Shown here: one piece after another, positions 33,410-42,572 of the stretch
How the letters are laid out: the number at the start of each line of letters is the position of its first letter
Position numbering within the stretch: the stretch's first letter is position 1
Assembly: GCF_014646515.1 (NCBI RefSeq)
Contig: NZ_BMNK01000023.1
Coordinates: 62,001-126,000, forward strand
Reading direction: 5' to 3'
Length of the DNA: 64,000 nucleotides
DNA from: Nonomuraea glycinis
GTDB taxonomy: Bacteria; Actinomycetota; Actinomycetes; Streptosporangiales; Streptosporangiaceae
Program-made: the position numbers and the translations under genes
Notes under the pieces: model-generated
What the model was told of the DNA's origin: nothing
What the model saw: the letters and a program-made list of their open reading frames with translations, nothing else
The model's database searches: none

Positions 33410-33949
33410 TCAGGAGTCGACGTAGTCGACCTCCACGCAGACGTGTGCGGGCACGCCGAGATCGAGGACGGCCTTGAGCCAGGTGCGGTTGAGGTACACC
33501 GCGTTCACGGGCAGGTCGATGGTGACCTTGGACGCCTCCGTGCCCGGCAGGGTGCCGCCCGGCTCGGTGGACCAGGCGGCGCCGCCCGAATCGGTGATCC
33601 GCACCGCCTCCGCCCCGGTGAGGGTCCGGATCAGTCTGGCCAGGCCGTCCAGGGTGCCGCGCGCCCGATGCAGGGACACGGCCTCCAGCACGAGATCGCG
33701 GCGCTGTTGAAGGGTCATGTGCTCGCTGAATCCGATGGCGACCCAACTGGCCAGCCACGGCAGGAAGTCCGGCGGCGTGCGGGCGGGGTCCAGGTAGCTG
33801 TCCAGGCAGTCCAGGGTGGTCAGGATCGGCGCGAGCACCTGGTCGAACGCCTCGGTCAACTGCTGGACCAGCGGGTCTTCGGCGTAGATGGCGGGCAGTT
33901 GCTCACCGAGCGGATGGGCGGTGGCCAGGCCCGTGACGGCGCTGCGCAT
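33410..33949 (-). CDS. CIS baseplate protein, phage tail protein I family
   Basis: A 179-residue baseplate component. Helical first half with FLPWLASWVAIGF and RRDLVLEAVSLHRARGT, the signature of the P2 gpI-like family. The second half is beta-rich (KVTIDLPVNAVYLNR). In contractile systems it sits at the outer baseplate wedge next to gpJ. It is the last gene of the minus-strand CIS operon, three bases after the gpJ stop. Confidence 0.85.
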   Translation of the reverse strand: MRSAVTGLATAHPLGEQLPAIYAEDPLVQQLTEAFDQVLAPILTTLDCLDSYLDPARTPPDFLPWLASWVAIGFSEHMTLQQRRDLVLEAVSLHRARGTLDGLARLIRTLTGAEAVRITDSGGAAWSTEPGGTLPGTEASKVTIDLPVNAVYLNRTWLKAVLDLGVPAHVCVEVDYVDS

Positions 33950-33952
33950 GCT

Positions 33953-35896
33953 TCACGACTCCACTCTGATCTGGTGGCCGTACGAGAAGACCAGGGTGTC
34001 CGGTTCCAAAGTGATCTGCTGGACGGGCTCGCCGCGCCGGCCGGTGACCGGATCGGCCTCGAACAGGAGGATTTCGTTGATCAGATCGACGCCCTCCACC
34101 TGCTGGAGGATGGCGTGCACCTCGCCCGCCTGCACGGGGCGGCCGAACGGCCAGCCGGTGCCGTACTGCCCGCCGGTGACCGGGTTGAGGTAGGCGTACA
34201 GCGCCGCCAGCGCGCGGGTGCGCACGTCGTCGTGGATCACGGCCGAGCCGGACCGGAGCACGGCCACGACCGTGACGCCCTGGTAGGAGGGCGGCTCGAC
34301 GAGGACCCGCGCGCCCAGGCAGCGCCGCTCGTCCAGATAGCAGGCGATGGCACGAACCATCTCCTCCTTGGGCATCAGGTGCTCGAAGCCCTTCTCGGCC
34401 TCCGGCACGCGGGGCACGACGAGCACCCGTACCCCTTCGGAAGCGCCGCCGTCCGCGCGGGTGACGGGGATGCACTTGATCCGGGCCGCCGTCGGCGCCG
34501 CCTTCCGCGCGAGCGCCTCGTAGTCGTCGGCGCTGACGGCTCGATCCATGATCCGCAGCTCCAGCGGGCCCCGGATGGCGGCGTGGGCCACTGACTCGCC
34601 GTCCGCTCCGCCGACGGCGGGCCCCCGGTTGGTGACGCCATGGACGAACGGCACCGGATCGCGGTGGGATGTCAGCACCCCGCGGGCCACGTTGCCCCGG
34701 CGTCCGCCGCCGGTGAGATAGGCGGGCACCGTGACGAGAGCGCCCTTCTCCGGCACGTCCCCGAAGAAGTTCATGCCACCGCCCTTCTCCCGCACCGCGG
34801 GGGGAAAGACGATCTCGCCCGTGAGCCGATCCACCACGAAGTGGCGGCTGCCGGCCGTGGTGGCGGCGAAGGAGTCCACCTCCGTCCACTCCTGCGGGCC
34901 GCCACGCGCGAGCACCCGTACGACGAGCTTCTCGTCCGTGGCCACGATGGGCGGGCGCTGGACGTTGAACCGCTGGCCCGGGACGCCCTCCGCCGTGCCG
35001 AGGATCTCGTCCTGTACGAGGTCGGCGTGGCAGGCCTCGACCGACCCGCCCATGGTCGTCGCGGTCACCGCCAGGATGCGCGGCGTGGCGGAGTACGGCT
35101 CACCCCGCCTGGCCTCGACCACCCGGCACCGTAGCCAGCCGCCGAGGTCGTCCGCCACCACGGAGGCCACATGATCGCGTGGCACATGCAGCCGCACGTC
35201 ACCGTCCCTGGTCAGCCCGCCTGTCGTGTCCTTCTCCAGCTCGCAGACCGCCCAGCCGTCGCCCTTCCAGTACTGCCATTCGAGCGGCGGGTCATCGGGG
35301 TCGATCCCCGCGCCGGCGACCGCGCAGTCGAACGAGAGCAGGACGACGCATCCGGGCACCGGGTTCGGGAACGCGAGGTACACCGCGTCGTTACGGCGGG
35401 GCGGGTCGTTGAAGCAGTCCACCCCCGTCCCCTCCCGCAGCTCCTCGCCGCGGTCCACCGGCTGCGACTCGGCGGTGCCGGTGCAGAGGTGATCGAGCGC
35501 GCTCGGGACGATCACCAGGTCGCGCGTGGTCATGAAGACGACGGGCTCCTCCCCCTCCACGGGCACGGTCGACACCCGGGTGCCCTTCGGCACCGTGACC
35601 GGTTGCGCCCTGCTCGCCGCCAGGGTGAAGGTGAGGTCGCAGCTCGCCGGAGTCGGCGGGAACAGGCGCACCCCGAGAAGGTCCAGGAAGCGCATGTAGT
35701 GCAGGTCGGTGACCCGGTTCAGCCGGTAGATCAGCTGCTCCACCATGAAGGCGAACGTCTCGATGAGCGTGATGCCCGGATCGGAGACGTTGTGGTCGGT
35801 CCACTCGGGGCAACGCCGCTGGATCAGCGCCTTGGCCTCGTCCACCAGATTCTGGAAGCTACGGTCGTCGAGTGCGGGAGCGGGAAGCGCCATCAT
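33953..35896 (-). CDS. CIS baseplate wedge protein, gpJ/gp47 family
   Basis: A 647-residue baseplate J-like protein. The N-terminus (LIQRRCPEWTDHNVSDPGIT, EQLIYRLNRVTDLHYMRFLDL) is characteristic of the family. The C-terminal half carries the conserved fold with YLDERRCLGARVLVEPPSYQGV and an NPVTGGQYGTGWPFGRPV block. It is expected to build the baseplate wedge that triggers sheath contraction. It overlaps the gp25 gene (ATGA) upstream and is three bases from gpI downstream. Length is typical of actinobacterial CIS rather than of phage P2. Confidence 0.88.
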   Translation of the reverse strand: MMALPAPALDDRSFQNLVDEAKALIQRRCPEWTDHNVSDPGITLIETFAFMVEQLIYRLNRVTDLHYMRFLDLLGVRLFPPTPASCDLTFTLAASRAQPVTVPKGTRVSTVPVEGEEPVVFMTTRDLVIVPSALDHLCTGTAESQPVDRGEELREGTGVDCFNDPPRRNDAVYLAFPNPVPGCVVLLSFDCAVAGAGIDPDDPPLEWQYWKGDGWAVCELEKDTTGGLTRDGDVRLHVPRDHVASVVADDLGGWLRCRVVEARRGEPYSATPRILAVTATTMGGSVEACHADLVQDEILGTAEGVPGQRFNVQRPPIVATDEKLVVRVLARGGPQEWTEVDSFAATTAGSRHFVVDRLTGEIVFPPAVREKGGGMNFFGDVPEKGALVTVPAYLTGGGRRGNVARGVLTSHRDPVPFVHGVTNRGPAVGGADGESVAHAAIRGPLELRIMDRAVSADDYEALARKAAPTAARIKCIPVTRADGGASEGVRVLVVPRVPEAEKGFEHLMPKEEMVRAIACYLDERRCLGARVLVEPPSYQGVTVVAVLRSGSAVIHDDVRTRALAALYAYLNPVTGGQYGTGWPFGRPVQAGEVHAILQQVEGVDLINEILLFEADPVTGRRGEPVQQITLEPDTLVFSYGHQIRVES

Positions 35897-36303
35897 GCTC
35901 CTTCGTGCGGCGGAATGACGTAAAAGGGAAAGACAAGGTTGCGCGGGTCGTTCTCACCGCGCAGCGCGTAGCGGATGTCGATGAGCAGGATCCCCTCATT
36001 CGCCTGCTCGAAGTCCACGTGCACGTCGACCAGGTCGATCCGCGGCTCCCAGCGCTCCAGCGCCAGGCGGACCTCGTACGCGATCAGCCCGGCCGTGCCG
36101 GCGTTGGCCGGCGCGAACACCAGATCATGGATGGCGCAGCCGAACTCGGGCCGCATCGGCCGCTCGCCGGGCGAGGTGCCGAGGATGAGCCGGATGCTCT
36201 CCACGATCTCCTGCTCGCCCCTGACCAGCGCGATCGATCCCGTCCGGTCGATCCGCACCTTGAAGGCCCAGCCCGCGCCGATGAAGTCCCTGTTCAAGGT
36301 CAT
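35893..36303 (-). CDS. CIS baseplate protein, gp25/GPW family
   Basis: A 136-residue gp25-like protein with the family core EIVESIRLILGTSPGERPMR and EFGCAIHDLVFAPAN. It has both the conserved Glu and the PGER turn. It joins the sheath-initiating wedge of the baseplate. ATG 36303 overlaps the PAAR stop as ATGA, which decides the start; a TTG six bases after GGAGG is a weaker alternative at 36297. Confidence 0.9.
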   Translation of the reverse strand: MTLNRDFIGAGWAFKVRIDRTGSIALVRGEQEIVESIRLILGTSPGERPMRPEFGCAIHDLVFAPANAGTAGLIAYEVRLALERWEPRIDLVDVHVDFEQANEGILLIDIRYALRGENDPRNLVFPFYVIPPHEGA

Positions 36304-36584
36304 CCTCCGATCGACACCGTGGGACAACCGATGATGATCATGGCGCCGCAGCCGGCCCGGTCGCCGACGCGCGCGGCGGGCAGGCCGCCGATGAGCACGG
36401 TGGCGCTGCCGGGCCCGGCGATGGGCGTGGGCGGATGCGGGGTGGTGGGCGAGGGGAACGCGCAGGTGTGCAGGGTGGTCACCGTCGCGGCGGGCATGCC
36501 GCCGATGAGCACCGTCGGCACCCCGGGCCCGGCGATGACCCCGGGGTGATCGGTGACGTCGCCCACCCGTGCCGCGAATGCCAT
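36300..36584 (-). CDS. PAAR-domain spike tip protein
   Basis: A 94-residue PAAR protein with two repeats of the pattern GPGxxTVLIGGxPAA (VPTVLIGGMPAATV and SATVLIGGLPAARV) and zinc ligand candidates His and Cys (LHTCAF, GCGAM, GCPTV). It forms the sharp tip on the VgrG spike. It overlaps both neighbours by ATGA. There is no effector extension, so it is tip only. Confidence 0.9.
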   Translation of the reverse strand: MAFAARVGDVTDHPGVIAGPGVPTVLIGGMPAATVTTLHTCAFPSPTTPHPPTPIAGPGSATVLIGGLPAARVGDRAGCGAMIIIGCPTVSIGG

Positions 36585-38272
36585 CAGTTGATCCTCACCT
36601 GGATGCCCTGGATCGCCACGTCGGCCTGGCCGGTGACGGTGACCCGGGCGCCCTTCAGGTCCAGCGGCCCCATGCCGGCGTCGACGGTGATGCCGGCCGC
36701 GCTCTTGATCTCCAGTGGCCCGTTGGTCGCCTCCACGGTGACGCCGGCGGCCCCCTTGATCGTGACCGCGCCCGTCCGCGCGTCCAGCCGTACGGTCGAC
36801 CGCTCGTCACCCGTGGCGAGGAGCACCCCGCCCCCGGCGGTGACCGAGTCGACGAGCTCCAGGCGGTGGCCGGTTCTGGACACCAGCGCCCGGACGTTCA
36901 CCTGCCCGCTGACATCGTCGACAACCGGGGCCGACAGCTTCGGCACCGCGTCCCGCCCGTTGTAGAGCCCGCCGAGCACGTAAGGATGGTCGATGTCGCC
37001 GTTCTCGAAGCCGACGAGCACCTCGTCCCCGACCTCGACCGGCAGCACCGCCCCCCGATCGTCGCCGGCGCCCGCCACCATCACCCGGGCCCAGCCGCTG
37101 GTGTAGCCCGCGGCCAGCCACGGCATGCTCAGCCGCAGCCGGCCCTGGCCCGCCGGATCGTGCACGTCGCTGACGATCGCCGGGACCAGCCCCATCCGGC
37201 CGGGCGGCGATGGGCGGGGCGGACCGGCCGACACCGTGAACGCCGTGGTGTAGCCGGTGACCGCGGAGAAGACGTGCCGCGTCCCGGACAGCCGGTAGCG
37301 GCCCTCGAAGGGCGTGCCGACGTTGACCAGCTTCATCAGGGTGCCCGCGCGCAGCTCGGGGTCTCCCCGCACCACGCCCTCCAGGTCGGCCGCGCCGCCG
37401 CCCAGGTCGGTCGCCAGCGCCTTGGCCGCGGCCGACACCTCGGCCTGGGTGCGGTGCCGGCTGTCCCCCGCCAGCAGGGACGGCGCCCCGAACCGGCCGC
37501 CCAGCGCGACCGGGTCGGCGCCGGGCGCCTCGGCGTCGGCGGCGGCGGGGGTGGCCACGGCCGTGATCTCCTGCTTGTTCTGGTAGTCCCAGCCGCGTAC
37601 CTCGACCTCGGGCACCTGACCGCCCGCCGAGACGGTCGCCCGGAGCGACAGCAGCTCCCCGCCGGCCGCCACGGTGACCTCCGGCGACCCGCCGCGCGGC
37701 CCCGGCAGCAGGAACGACAGCTTCCCGTCGACGACCCGCACCCGCGCCCCGGTCCGCTGGGACAGGCGGGACAGGAACTCCCAGTCGCTGATGCCGTCCT
37801 GGTTGATCTGCGTGCCCGGCCGCCCGCCGAGACCGGGCAGCGCGTCGATCTCGCCCGGCTTCAGCCCGGCCCGCCGGGCCACCATGCGCACGATGTCCGC
37901 GACCGCCATATCCGGATATACGGCGACTCGTCGCCCTCTCATGAGCCGGTGCGCCTCGTCCATCCCGCGCACCTCCGAGAACGTCCCGTCGGCGCTCACG
38001 TCGAGGGCGACCGAGGTGACCTCGCCGTTCATCAGCGGGCGCGGCCCTCCAGGAGCGGAGGTCTGCACCCTGAGCCGGACCTTCGCCCCGATCGCGAAGC
38101 GGCCCTTGCCCAACGCCACACCGCCGTCATCACGGAAGCGCAGCACGAACACGCCGGGCAGGTGCCGGCTGTCCTCGACATATCCCGACGCGAGCAGCGC
38201 CGCGACGTCCTCCGGCAGCGGGCTGCCCTCGACCTCCACCACGAGCCCGCCCGTGAACAGCTCAGCGGCCAC
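36584..38272 (-). CDS. CIS spike protein, VgrG/gpV type
   Basis: A 562-residue VgrG-like spike. The N-terminal two thirds have the gp27-like hub (ending near AGTLMKLVNVGTPFEGRYRLSG). The gp5 OB-like region follows with GLVPAIVSDVHDPAGQGRLR and VEVGDEVLVGFENGDIDHPY. The C-terminal beta-helix is formed by repeats such as VRLDARTGAVTIKG and VTVEATNGPLEIKS. No effector domain is fused. It is followed by the PAAR gene (ATGA) and preceded by the LysM gene (11-bp overlap). Confidence 0.92.
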   Translation of the reverse strand: MAAELFTGGLVVEVEGSPLPEDVAALLASGYVEDSRHLPGVFVLRFRDDGGVALGKGRFAIGAKVRLRVQTSAPGGPRPLMNGEVTSVALDVSADGTFSEVRGMDEAHRLMRGRRVAVYPDMAVADIVRMVARRAGLKPGEIDALPGLGGRPGTQINQDGISDWEFLSRLSQRTGARVRVVDGKLSFLLPGPRGGSPEVTVAAGGELLSLRATVSAGGQVPEVEVRGWDYQNKQEITAVATPAAADAEAPGADPVALGGRFGAPSLLAGDSRHRTQAEVSAAAKALATDLGGGAADLEGVVRGDPELRAGTLMKLVNVGTPFEGRYRLSGTRHVFSAVTGYTTAFTVSAGPPRPSPPGRMGLVPAIVSDVHDPAGQGRLRLSMPWLAAGYTSGWARVMVAGAGDDRGAVLPVEVGDEVLVGFENGDIDHPYVLGGLYNGRDAVPKLSAPVVDDVSGQVNVRALVSRTGHRLELVDSVTAGGGVLLATGDERSTVRLDARTGAVTIKGAAGVTVEATNGPLEIKSAAGITVDAGMGPLDLKGARVTVTGQADVAIQGIQVRIN

Positions 38273-39017
38273 CGGTCAACTCCTCGAACGCGGGAACCAG
38301 CAGCCGGGTACCCGGCCGCACCCGCATCGGGTCGTCGATGCCGTTCGCCTCGGCCACCACCCGCCAGCGGCTCGGGTCGCCGTAGGCCCGGTACGCGACG
38401 GCCGCCAGCGTCTCACCGGCCACCAGCACATGGACATCGATGGTGGTGCGGGCGCCCGAGGTCGGATTCTGCCTGGGCGGGACCCCGGCGATCTCCTCCA
38501 TCGTCACCGAACAGACCGCCCGGATCGGCAGGCCGCCCGGGGTGAACAGCGTGAACCTGGCCGTGACATTGCTGACGAACGCCGTGAAACCGTTCAGCAG
38601 TCCCCACCGCAGAACCACCCACGGCGGGCACGACTGCGCGCTGGCCAGCGTCTTGTCCGTGGGCACGACGCAGCTGAACAGCTTGTCCACGGCCTTGGCC
38701 ACCTTGTCGTCCAAGGTGTCGGTCGCGTCGAAGAACATCTCCAGCGTCAGCTTGCACGGGTCCGGGCCCTGAAACTGCGGCACGCCGCTTCTGCGGGTGT
38801 TGCGTTGCGGGCTCCGCCGCCAGCGGGCCGCCTTGGTGAACGCCAGCTCGTTCGGATTGAACTGGAAACTGATGGTGTCGTAGCTCCTGCCCGGCTTGCC
38901 GATGCCGGTGCTCGGCGGATGCAGGAGCTCCAGGTAGGCCCGTTCCAGGCTGGTCGGCGGCCCCTGGCCGGAGGCGGCGGACGGCGCGCTGGCCTCGAAC
39001 ACGAGCGGCGACGACAC
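38262..39017 (-). CDS. CIS LysM-domain baseplate/hub protein
   Basis: A 251-residue protein. Residues about 25-185 include SYDTISFQFNPNELAFTKAARW and ANEKLTLEMFFDAT-like CKLTLEMFFDATDTLD, typical of the tail-hub protein family beside VgrG. The C-terminal LysM (LVAGETLAAVAYRAYGD to VRPGTRLLVPA) may hold the hub to the inner tube or contact peptidoglycan. The stop overlaps VgrG by 11 bp. Confidence 0.88.
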   Translation of the reverse strand: MSSPLVFEASAPSAASGQGPPTSLERAYLELLHPPSTGIGKPGRSYDTISFQFNPNELAFTKAARWRRSPQRNTRRSGVPQFQGPDPCKLTLEMFFDATDTLDDKVAKAVDKLFSCVVPTDKTLASAQSCPPWVVLRWGLLNGFTAFVSNVTARFTLFTPGGLPIRAVCSVTMEEIAGVPPRQNPTSGARTTIDVHVLVAGETLAAVAYRAYGDPSRWRVVAEANGIDDPMRVRPGTRLLVPAFEELTGGR

Positions 39018-39020
39018 CGG

Positions 39021-39458
39021 TCAGCCTCCCCAGCCCGGACCGAAGAACCCGTGATGAGCCAGCTCCACCGTCTCCATGGCGGCCTCGGGCGTCATGGAGT
39101 CGAACCTCGGCCCCGTCCATCTGACCGGGACCACATCCCGCAGCCCCCAGCTCGTGATCAGCTCGCCCTGCAGGGTACGGGCCTCGATGGTCGCCGTCCG
39201 GCGCCGCATCCCGTGCACCGAGCCCGCGAACCACCTGGTCACGTCCCGGCTCGCGGCCGTGACCGGCCTGGACAGCCGCACGTTGGAGAACCTCACCCGC
39301 GTCGGCAGCTGCCAGACATGCCCGTTGTTGCCGCCCTCCACCCGCTGCTCCATCTCGACCTCGCAGCCGAGACCGTCACAGCTGTCGAACGTGCCCAGGT
39401 CATCGCCGTCGATCTTGAGGCTGTAACACACCGCGACCGCGGTCTCCTCGTCCGCCAT
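39021..39458 (-). CDS. CIS tube-like protein (second gp19-type)
   Basis: A 145-residue protein. The pattern DGDDLGTFDSCDGLGCEVEM, EGGNNGHVWQLPTRVRF and ITSWGLRDVVPVRWTGP belongs to the phage tail tube (gp19-like) family. In other CIS, such second tube proteins cap the baseplate end of the inner tube and act as adaptor. It is three bases before the LysM gene. Confidence 0.85.
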   Translation of the reverse strand: MADEETAVAVCYSLKIDGDDLGTFDSCDGLGCEVEMEQRVEGGNNGHVWQLPTRVRFSNVRLSRPVTAASRDVTRWFAGSVHGMRRRTATIEARTLQGELITSWGLRDVVPVRWTGPRFDSMTPEAAMETVELAHHGFFGPGWGG

Positions 39459-39464
39459 CCCCGC

Positions 39465-41525
39465 CTACCCCCACAACCCCGGGTCCGCCGCGAGCCCCCG
39501 CCGCTCCCGCTCCAACCGGAACTCGGCCCTCAGCCTGCGCAGCAGCGCTTCATAAACCGTCTCCACCAACTCCTCCACCCGCATCCCCCCACCCCACTCC
39601 CCCTGAACCGCCCGCACCCCGCACTCCTCCACCTGTCCGTCCTCAGCCCCGCCTCCCCCGCCGAGTTCCTCAGACACCACCCCTTCCTCCTCACCTGGCG
39701 CCCTCTCCAACTCCCCCACGTCCCGCCACCCTCGCGCCCCGTCCTCCCGTACGGCCTGCGCCCTCGGTCTGTCCGCCACGGCCCACCCCTGGGGCTTTTC
39801 GGCCTGCGCCCTTGACCTTTCGGGCTCCCACACGGCTCGGGTGACCGGCACCCCGGTACCGTGCGCGGGGTCGGCGAACTGATCCACGGGGCCCATCTGC
39901 GCGGACCCAGCCCGGTCGTACGCATGGGTCGGATCCGCCGACGTGCGCGGCGACTGCGGCCACGCCCGCTGCGGGCCGCCATCCGTCCTGGGGCTCCTGC
40001 TGTGCTGCGCCGGGAAGGTCACCGTGAAGGAAGCCGTCTCGATCCGGCGCCCGCCCGAACCAAGCGTGGGGGACTCCCCGCGAACCCCTGAACCCGGAAA
40101 GGAAAGATCCAGCCCCACGGCACGATCCGACCCCGTGGAGCCCAGCCCCGCTACCTCACCCCGCGAAGCCCCCAACCCCGAAGATGCGCCCCCCGCGGAC
40201 ACCGGCCCCGGAGCCCCACCCCTCGGAAATGCCATTCCCGAAGACTCACTTACTGACCTTGGCGACTCGGGCACCGGAGACCCCGCCGCTGGGCGGTCCG
40301 GCGTCGCGGAGTCCGTCCTGGTGAGGTCCGACCGGGGCGAGACCTCGCCAAGCGGGTTCGATCGGGGTGGAACCGGCCTCGGTAGGTTCGAGAGGGGGAA
40401 GTCCTGCGGGATGGTTGCTTGATCGGGGACTTCAGAGAGGCTCTTGGCGTCGATGGGGGTGCCCGCCAAGCGCTCTGCGATGGGTAGAGGCCGCTCGTCA
40501 TCGGATGCACCCTGCGTCGACGCGAGCGGAGCCTGGTGTGCCGGTTCGGAGATGAGCGGCTCACCCAAGCCCAGCGGACGGCGCCACCGAGGCACGCCTG
40601 CGGTGGTCCGCGGAATGCCGACCACCTCCTCGGGGGCGTGCCGGGCAAACGCTCCGGTGCCGATGCCGAGGGTGGACACGGTGACGGTTTCGGCGAGGGC
40701 CTCCGCCTCAGCCCCGGCGACGGCCCCGACAGGCGTACCTGGCTGTACGGGCTCAACGCCGGGCGGCCCAGGCCGTACAGGCTCGGGCTTCATCGCCAGA
40801 GACCGTGCTGGAGGCGCGGTCGGCGGGGCAGCCAGCGTGGGATCCACCGAACCGGCCGCCTGAGAGACCTGTACGACAGGCTCGGAACGCTCGTCCACCC
40901 GCCTCACAGCGGGCACGGCCGGCGCAACCTGCCCCTCCGGACCCGCCGAACGCGTTGGGCGAGAAGCCGCAGGCCTCTGAGTTCCCTTCCTGGCGCCCTC
41001 ACGCTGGGAAGAAGTAGCCGACGGCGAAGCGGCCGACCCGGCGGAGGAAACAGACCGGGCCGGGGCAGCAGGCGGTGCGGAACCCTCAGGCGGGACAGTG
41101 GAATCCGGCGGCGAAGCGACCGACCCAGCACGGGTGGCAGGCCGAGCAGGGATGACGGGCGACGTGGAAGTCTCACGCTCGGGTGGCGTGACCGGCGGCA
41201 GCGCAGCTGAACGGGGGTGGGGGCGAGGCTCGGGCGGGGTGAAGGGGTTCGGGGGGAAGGTGGTTGAGTCGTGGATGAGGCCGGAGGGGGCTTCGGGGGT
41301 TACCTGGTGGGTCAGGGGGGCGAGGAAGGATGGGTTGTGCCAGGTGGTGAGGGACAGGGCGAAGTGGTCGTATGGGATCACTACCGGGTGGGGGGCGAGG
41401 ATGCCGGTCATGGGGGGTAGTGAGCGCCATTCGGCCGCTGAAGCGGGTGTCGCCGGGCAGGGCGACGAGGCGGGTGTCGCTGGGGTGAGGGGGCGGGCGT
41501 TGCGGCGGGGCCAGGGCCATCTCAT
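39465..41525 (-). CDS. Large Pro/Ser-rich disordered protein in CIS operon
   Basis: A 686-residue protein with no recognised domain. The N-terminal 110 residues are distinctive (MRWPWPRRNARPLTP, GILAPHPVVIPYDHFALSL). Residues about 110-620 are Pro, Ser, Ala and Arg-rich and predicted disordered. The C-terminal 50 residues are a helix (VEELVETVYEALLRRLRAEF) with a conserved-looking end (GLAADPGLWG). It overlaps the DUF6760 gene (ATGA). It sits where some systems carry a structural or tape-measure gene, but the composition does not fit a helical tape measure. The role is unknown. Confidence 0.6.
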   Translation of the reverse strand: MRWPWPRRNARPLTPATPASSPCPATPASAAEWRSLPPMTGILAPHPVVIPYDHFALSLTTWHNPSFLAPLTHQVTPEAPSGLIHDSTTFPPNPFTPPEPRPHPRSAALPPVTPPERETSTSPVIPARPATRAGSVASPPDSTVPPEGSAPPAAPARSVSSAGSAASPSATSSQREGARKGTQRPAASRPTRSAGPEGQVAPAVPAVRRVDERSEPVVQVSQAAGSVDPTLAAPPTAPPARSLAMKPEPVRPGPPGVEPVQPGTPVGAVAGAEAEALAETVTVSTLGIGTGAFARHAPEEVVGIPRTTAGVPRWRRPLGLGEPLISEPAHQAPLASTQGASDDERPLPIAERLAGTPIDAKSLSEVPDQATIPQDFPLSNLPRPVPPRSNPLGEVSPRSDLTRTDSATPDRPAAGSPVPESPRSVSESSGMAFPRGGAPGPVSAGGASSGLGASRGEVAGLGSTGSDRAVGLDLSFPGSGVRGESPTLGSGGRRIETASFTVTFPAQHSRSPRTDGGPQRAWPQSPRTSADPTHAYDRAGSAQMGPVDQFADPAHGTGVPVTRAVWEPERSRAQAEKPQGWAVADRPRAQAVREDGARGWRDVGELERAPGEEEGVVSEELGGGGGAEDGQVEECGVRAVQGEWGGGMRVEELVETVYEALLRRLRAEFRLERERRGLAADPGLWG

Positions 41526-41668
41526 CGGGGGCCGCCGAGCGCGTTGATCTCGGCGACGAACCGGCGGCGGTCGGCGTGCTCCAGGTCGAGGATGTCGTCG
41601 AGGCCCCAGTGGAAGTGGTACGCGACGTATGCGACCTCCCCGTAGAGGCGATCCGTCGCGTAGGTCAT
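41522..41668 (-). CDS. DUF6760-like small CIS protein
   Basis: A 48-residue protein missed by length filters. It starts MTYATDRLYGEVAYVAYHFH and ends RRRFVAEINALGG. The YHFHW followed by ILDLEH core matches the DUF6760 family found only in contractile injection loci. Both ends overlap neighbouring genes by ATGA, which confirms that it is translated as part of the operon. Its function is not known. Confidence 0.78.
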   Translation of the reverse strand: MTYATDRLYGEVAYVAYHFHWGLDDILDLEHADRRRFVAEINALGGPR

Positions 41669-42111
41669 GATTCCCCCAGGCGGCTGCCCGAGAGGTCGAC
41701 GTCGAACTTGTGCCCGCAGTCGGGGCAGGCCACGGCCGCGCGCGCGTGCCCCTCGCTGTTGACCCGGCGGTAGAGGTCCTGGAGGAAGGCCAGGTCGGTG
41801 GCGAAGAGGTCCTCGACGATCCCGGCGTGGACGTCGGTGATGCCGCCCAGCCGGGTGATCACCCGGCCGAGGAGCACCACGGTGAGATAGGCGGCGTTCT
41901 CGCGTACCCGATCATCTCGAAGTGGGACGAGTTCGTCGCGAGCGGTGGCCAGGCGCATGATGCCGTCGCGGTGCAGGGTGCCGGATTCGTCGAGGTAGCC
42001 GCGCGGCAGCCGGAAGGCGAATTCGGTGCGCAGCGGCGGCTCCCCTGCGGAAGCCGGGGACGGCTCCCCGGCGGAAATCGAGCGCGGCGCCATGGCCATC
42101 GATCGGCGCAT
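41665..42111 (-). CDS. Tail assembly chaperone-like CIS protein
   Basis: A 148-residue protein. After a flexible N-terminus it has FAFRLPRGYLDESG, RDDRVRENAAYLTVVLLGRVI and a single CPDCG pair near the C-terminus (possible zinc site). Position and size between the tube gene and DUF6760 match tail assembly chaperones of CIS loci. It is two bases after the tube gene. Assignment is by context and pattern only. Confidence 0.65.
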   Translation of the reverse strand: MRRSMAMAPRSISAGEPSPASAGEPPLRTEFAFRLPRGYLDESGTLHRDGIMRLATARDELVPLRDDRVRENAAYLTVVLLGRVITRLGGITDVHAGIVEDLFATDLAFLQDLYRRVNSEGHARAAVACPDCGHKFDVDLSGSRLGES

Positions 42112-42113
42112 CC

Positions 42114-42557
42114 CTACTCGACCTCCAGCTGTTCGTACGTGACGACCAGGGTCTCGGTGAGCACGCTGGTGTCGCCCGCCTTCATGGTGCTGATCTCCAA
42201 GCTCTTCGGCCAGGCGTTGGTCAGCTTGTAGCGCTTGATCGGGTTGTTCTCGAAGTCGTAGACGATGATCGCGCCGCCCTTACGGGCGCTGGTCATCCGG
42301 CCGAACCGCGCCTCCTTGGCCCACTTCTCGAAGCTCTGGTCGGCGGTCAGGCCCCGGACGAGCGTCACCTCGCCGGCTCTGGGACGGCCGGGCAGCTTCT
42401 TGACGACGTACTTGCCGTCACCGGTGTTCTGCCGCAGCTCGATGACGTCCTGTTCCATTTTGAGGCCGGAGACCTCGCTGATCTGTTTGATGGTGATGCC
42501 GTCGACCTCGAGGCCGAAGGAGTGGGCGACCACGGTGTCGAGGTCGGGAAGTGCCAT
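42114..42557 (-). CDS. CIS inner tube protein (gp19/Hcp-like)
   Basis: A 147-residue major tube protein. The N-terminus (PDLDTVVAHSFGLEVDG), ISEVSGLKMEQDVIELRQNT and NAWPKSLEISTMKAG are characteristic of Afp1/Pvc-type tube subunits that stack as hexamers. It follows the sheath gene by 15 bp, the normal order of sheath then tube. Confidence 0.93.
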   Translation of the reverse strand: MALPDLDTVVAHSFGLEVDGITIKQISEVSGLKMEQDVIELRQNTGDGKYVVKKLPGRPRAGEVTLVRGLTADQSFEKWAKEARFGRMTSARKGGAIIVYDFENNPIKRYKLTNAWPKSLEISTMKAGDTSVLTETLVVTYEQLEVE

Positions 42558-42572
42558 GTGCGATCTCCTGCG

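Noticed and set aside
36569..38545. A 658-codon frame antisense to VgrG
   Set aside because: Composition of a shadow; VgrG has clear family blocks and operon overlaps.
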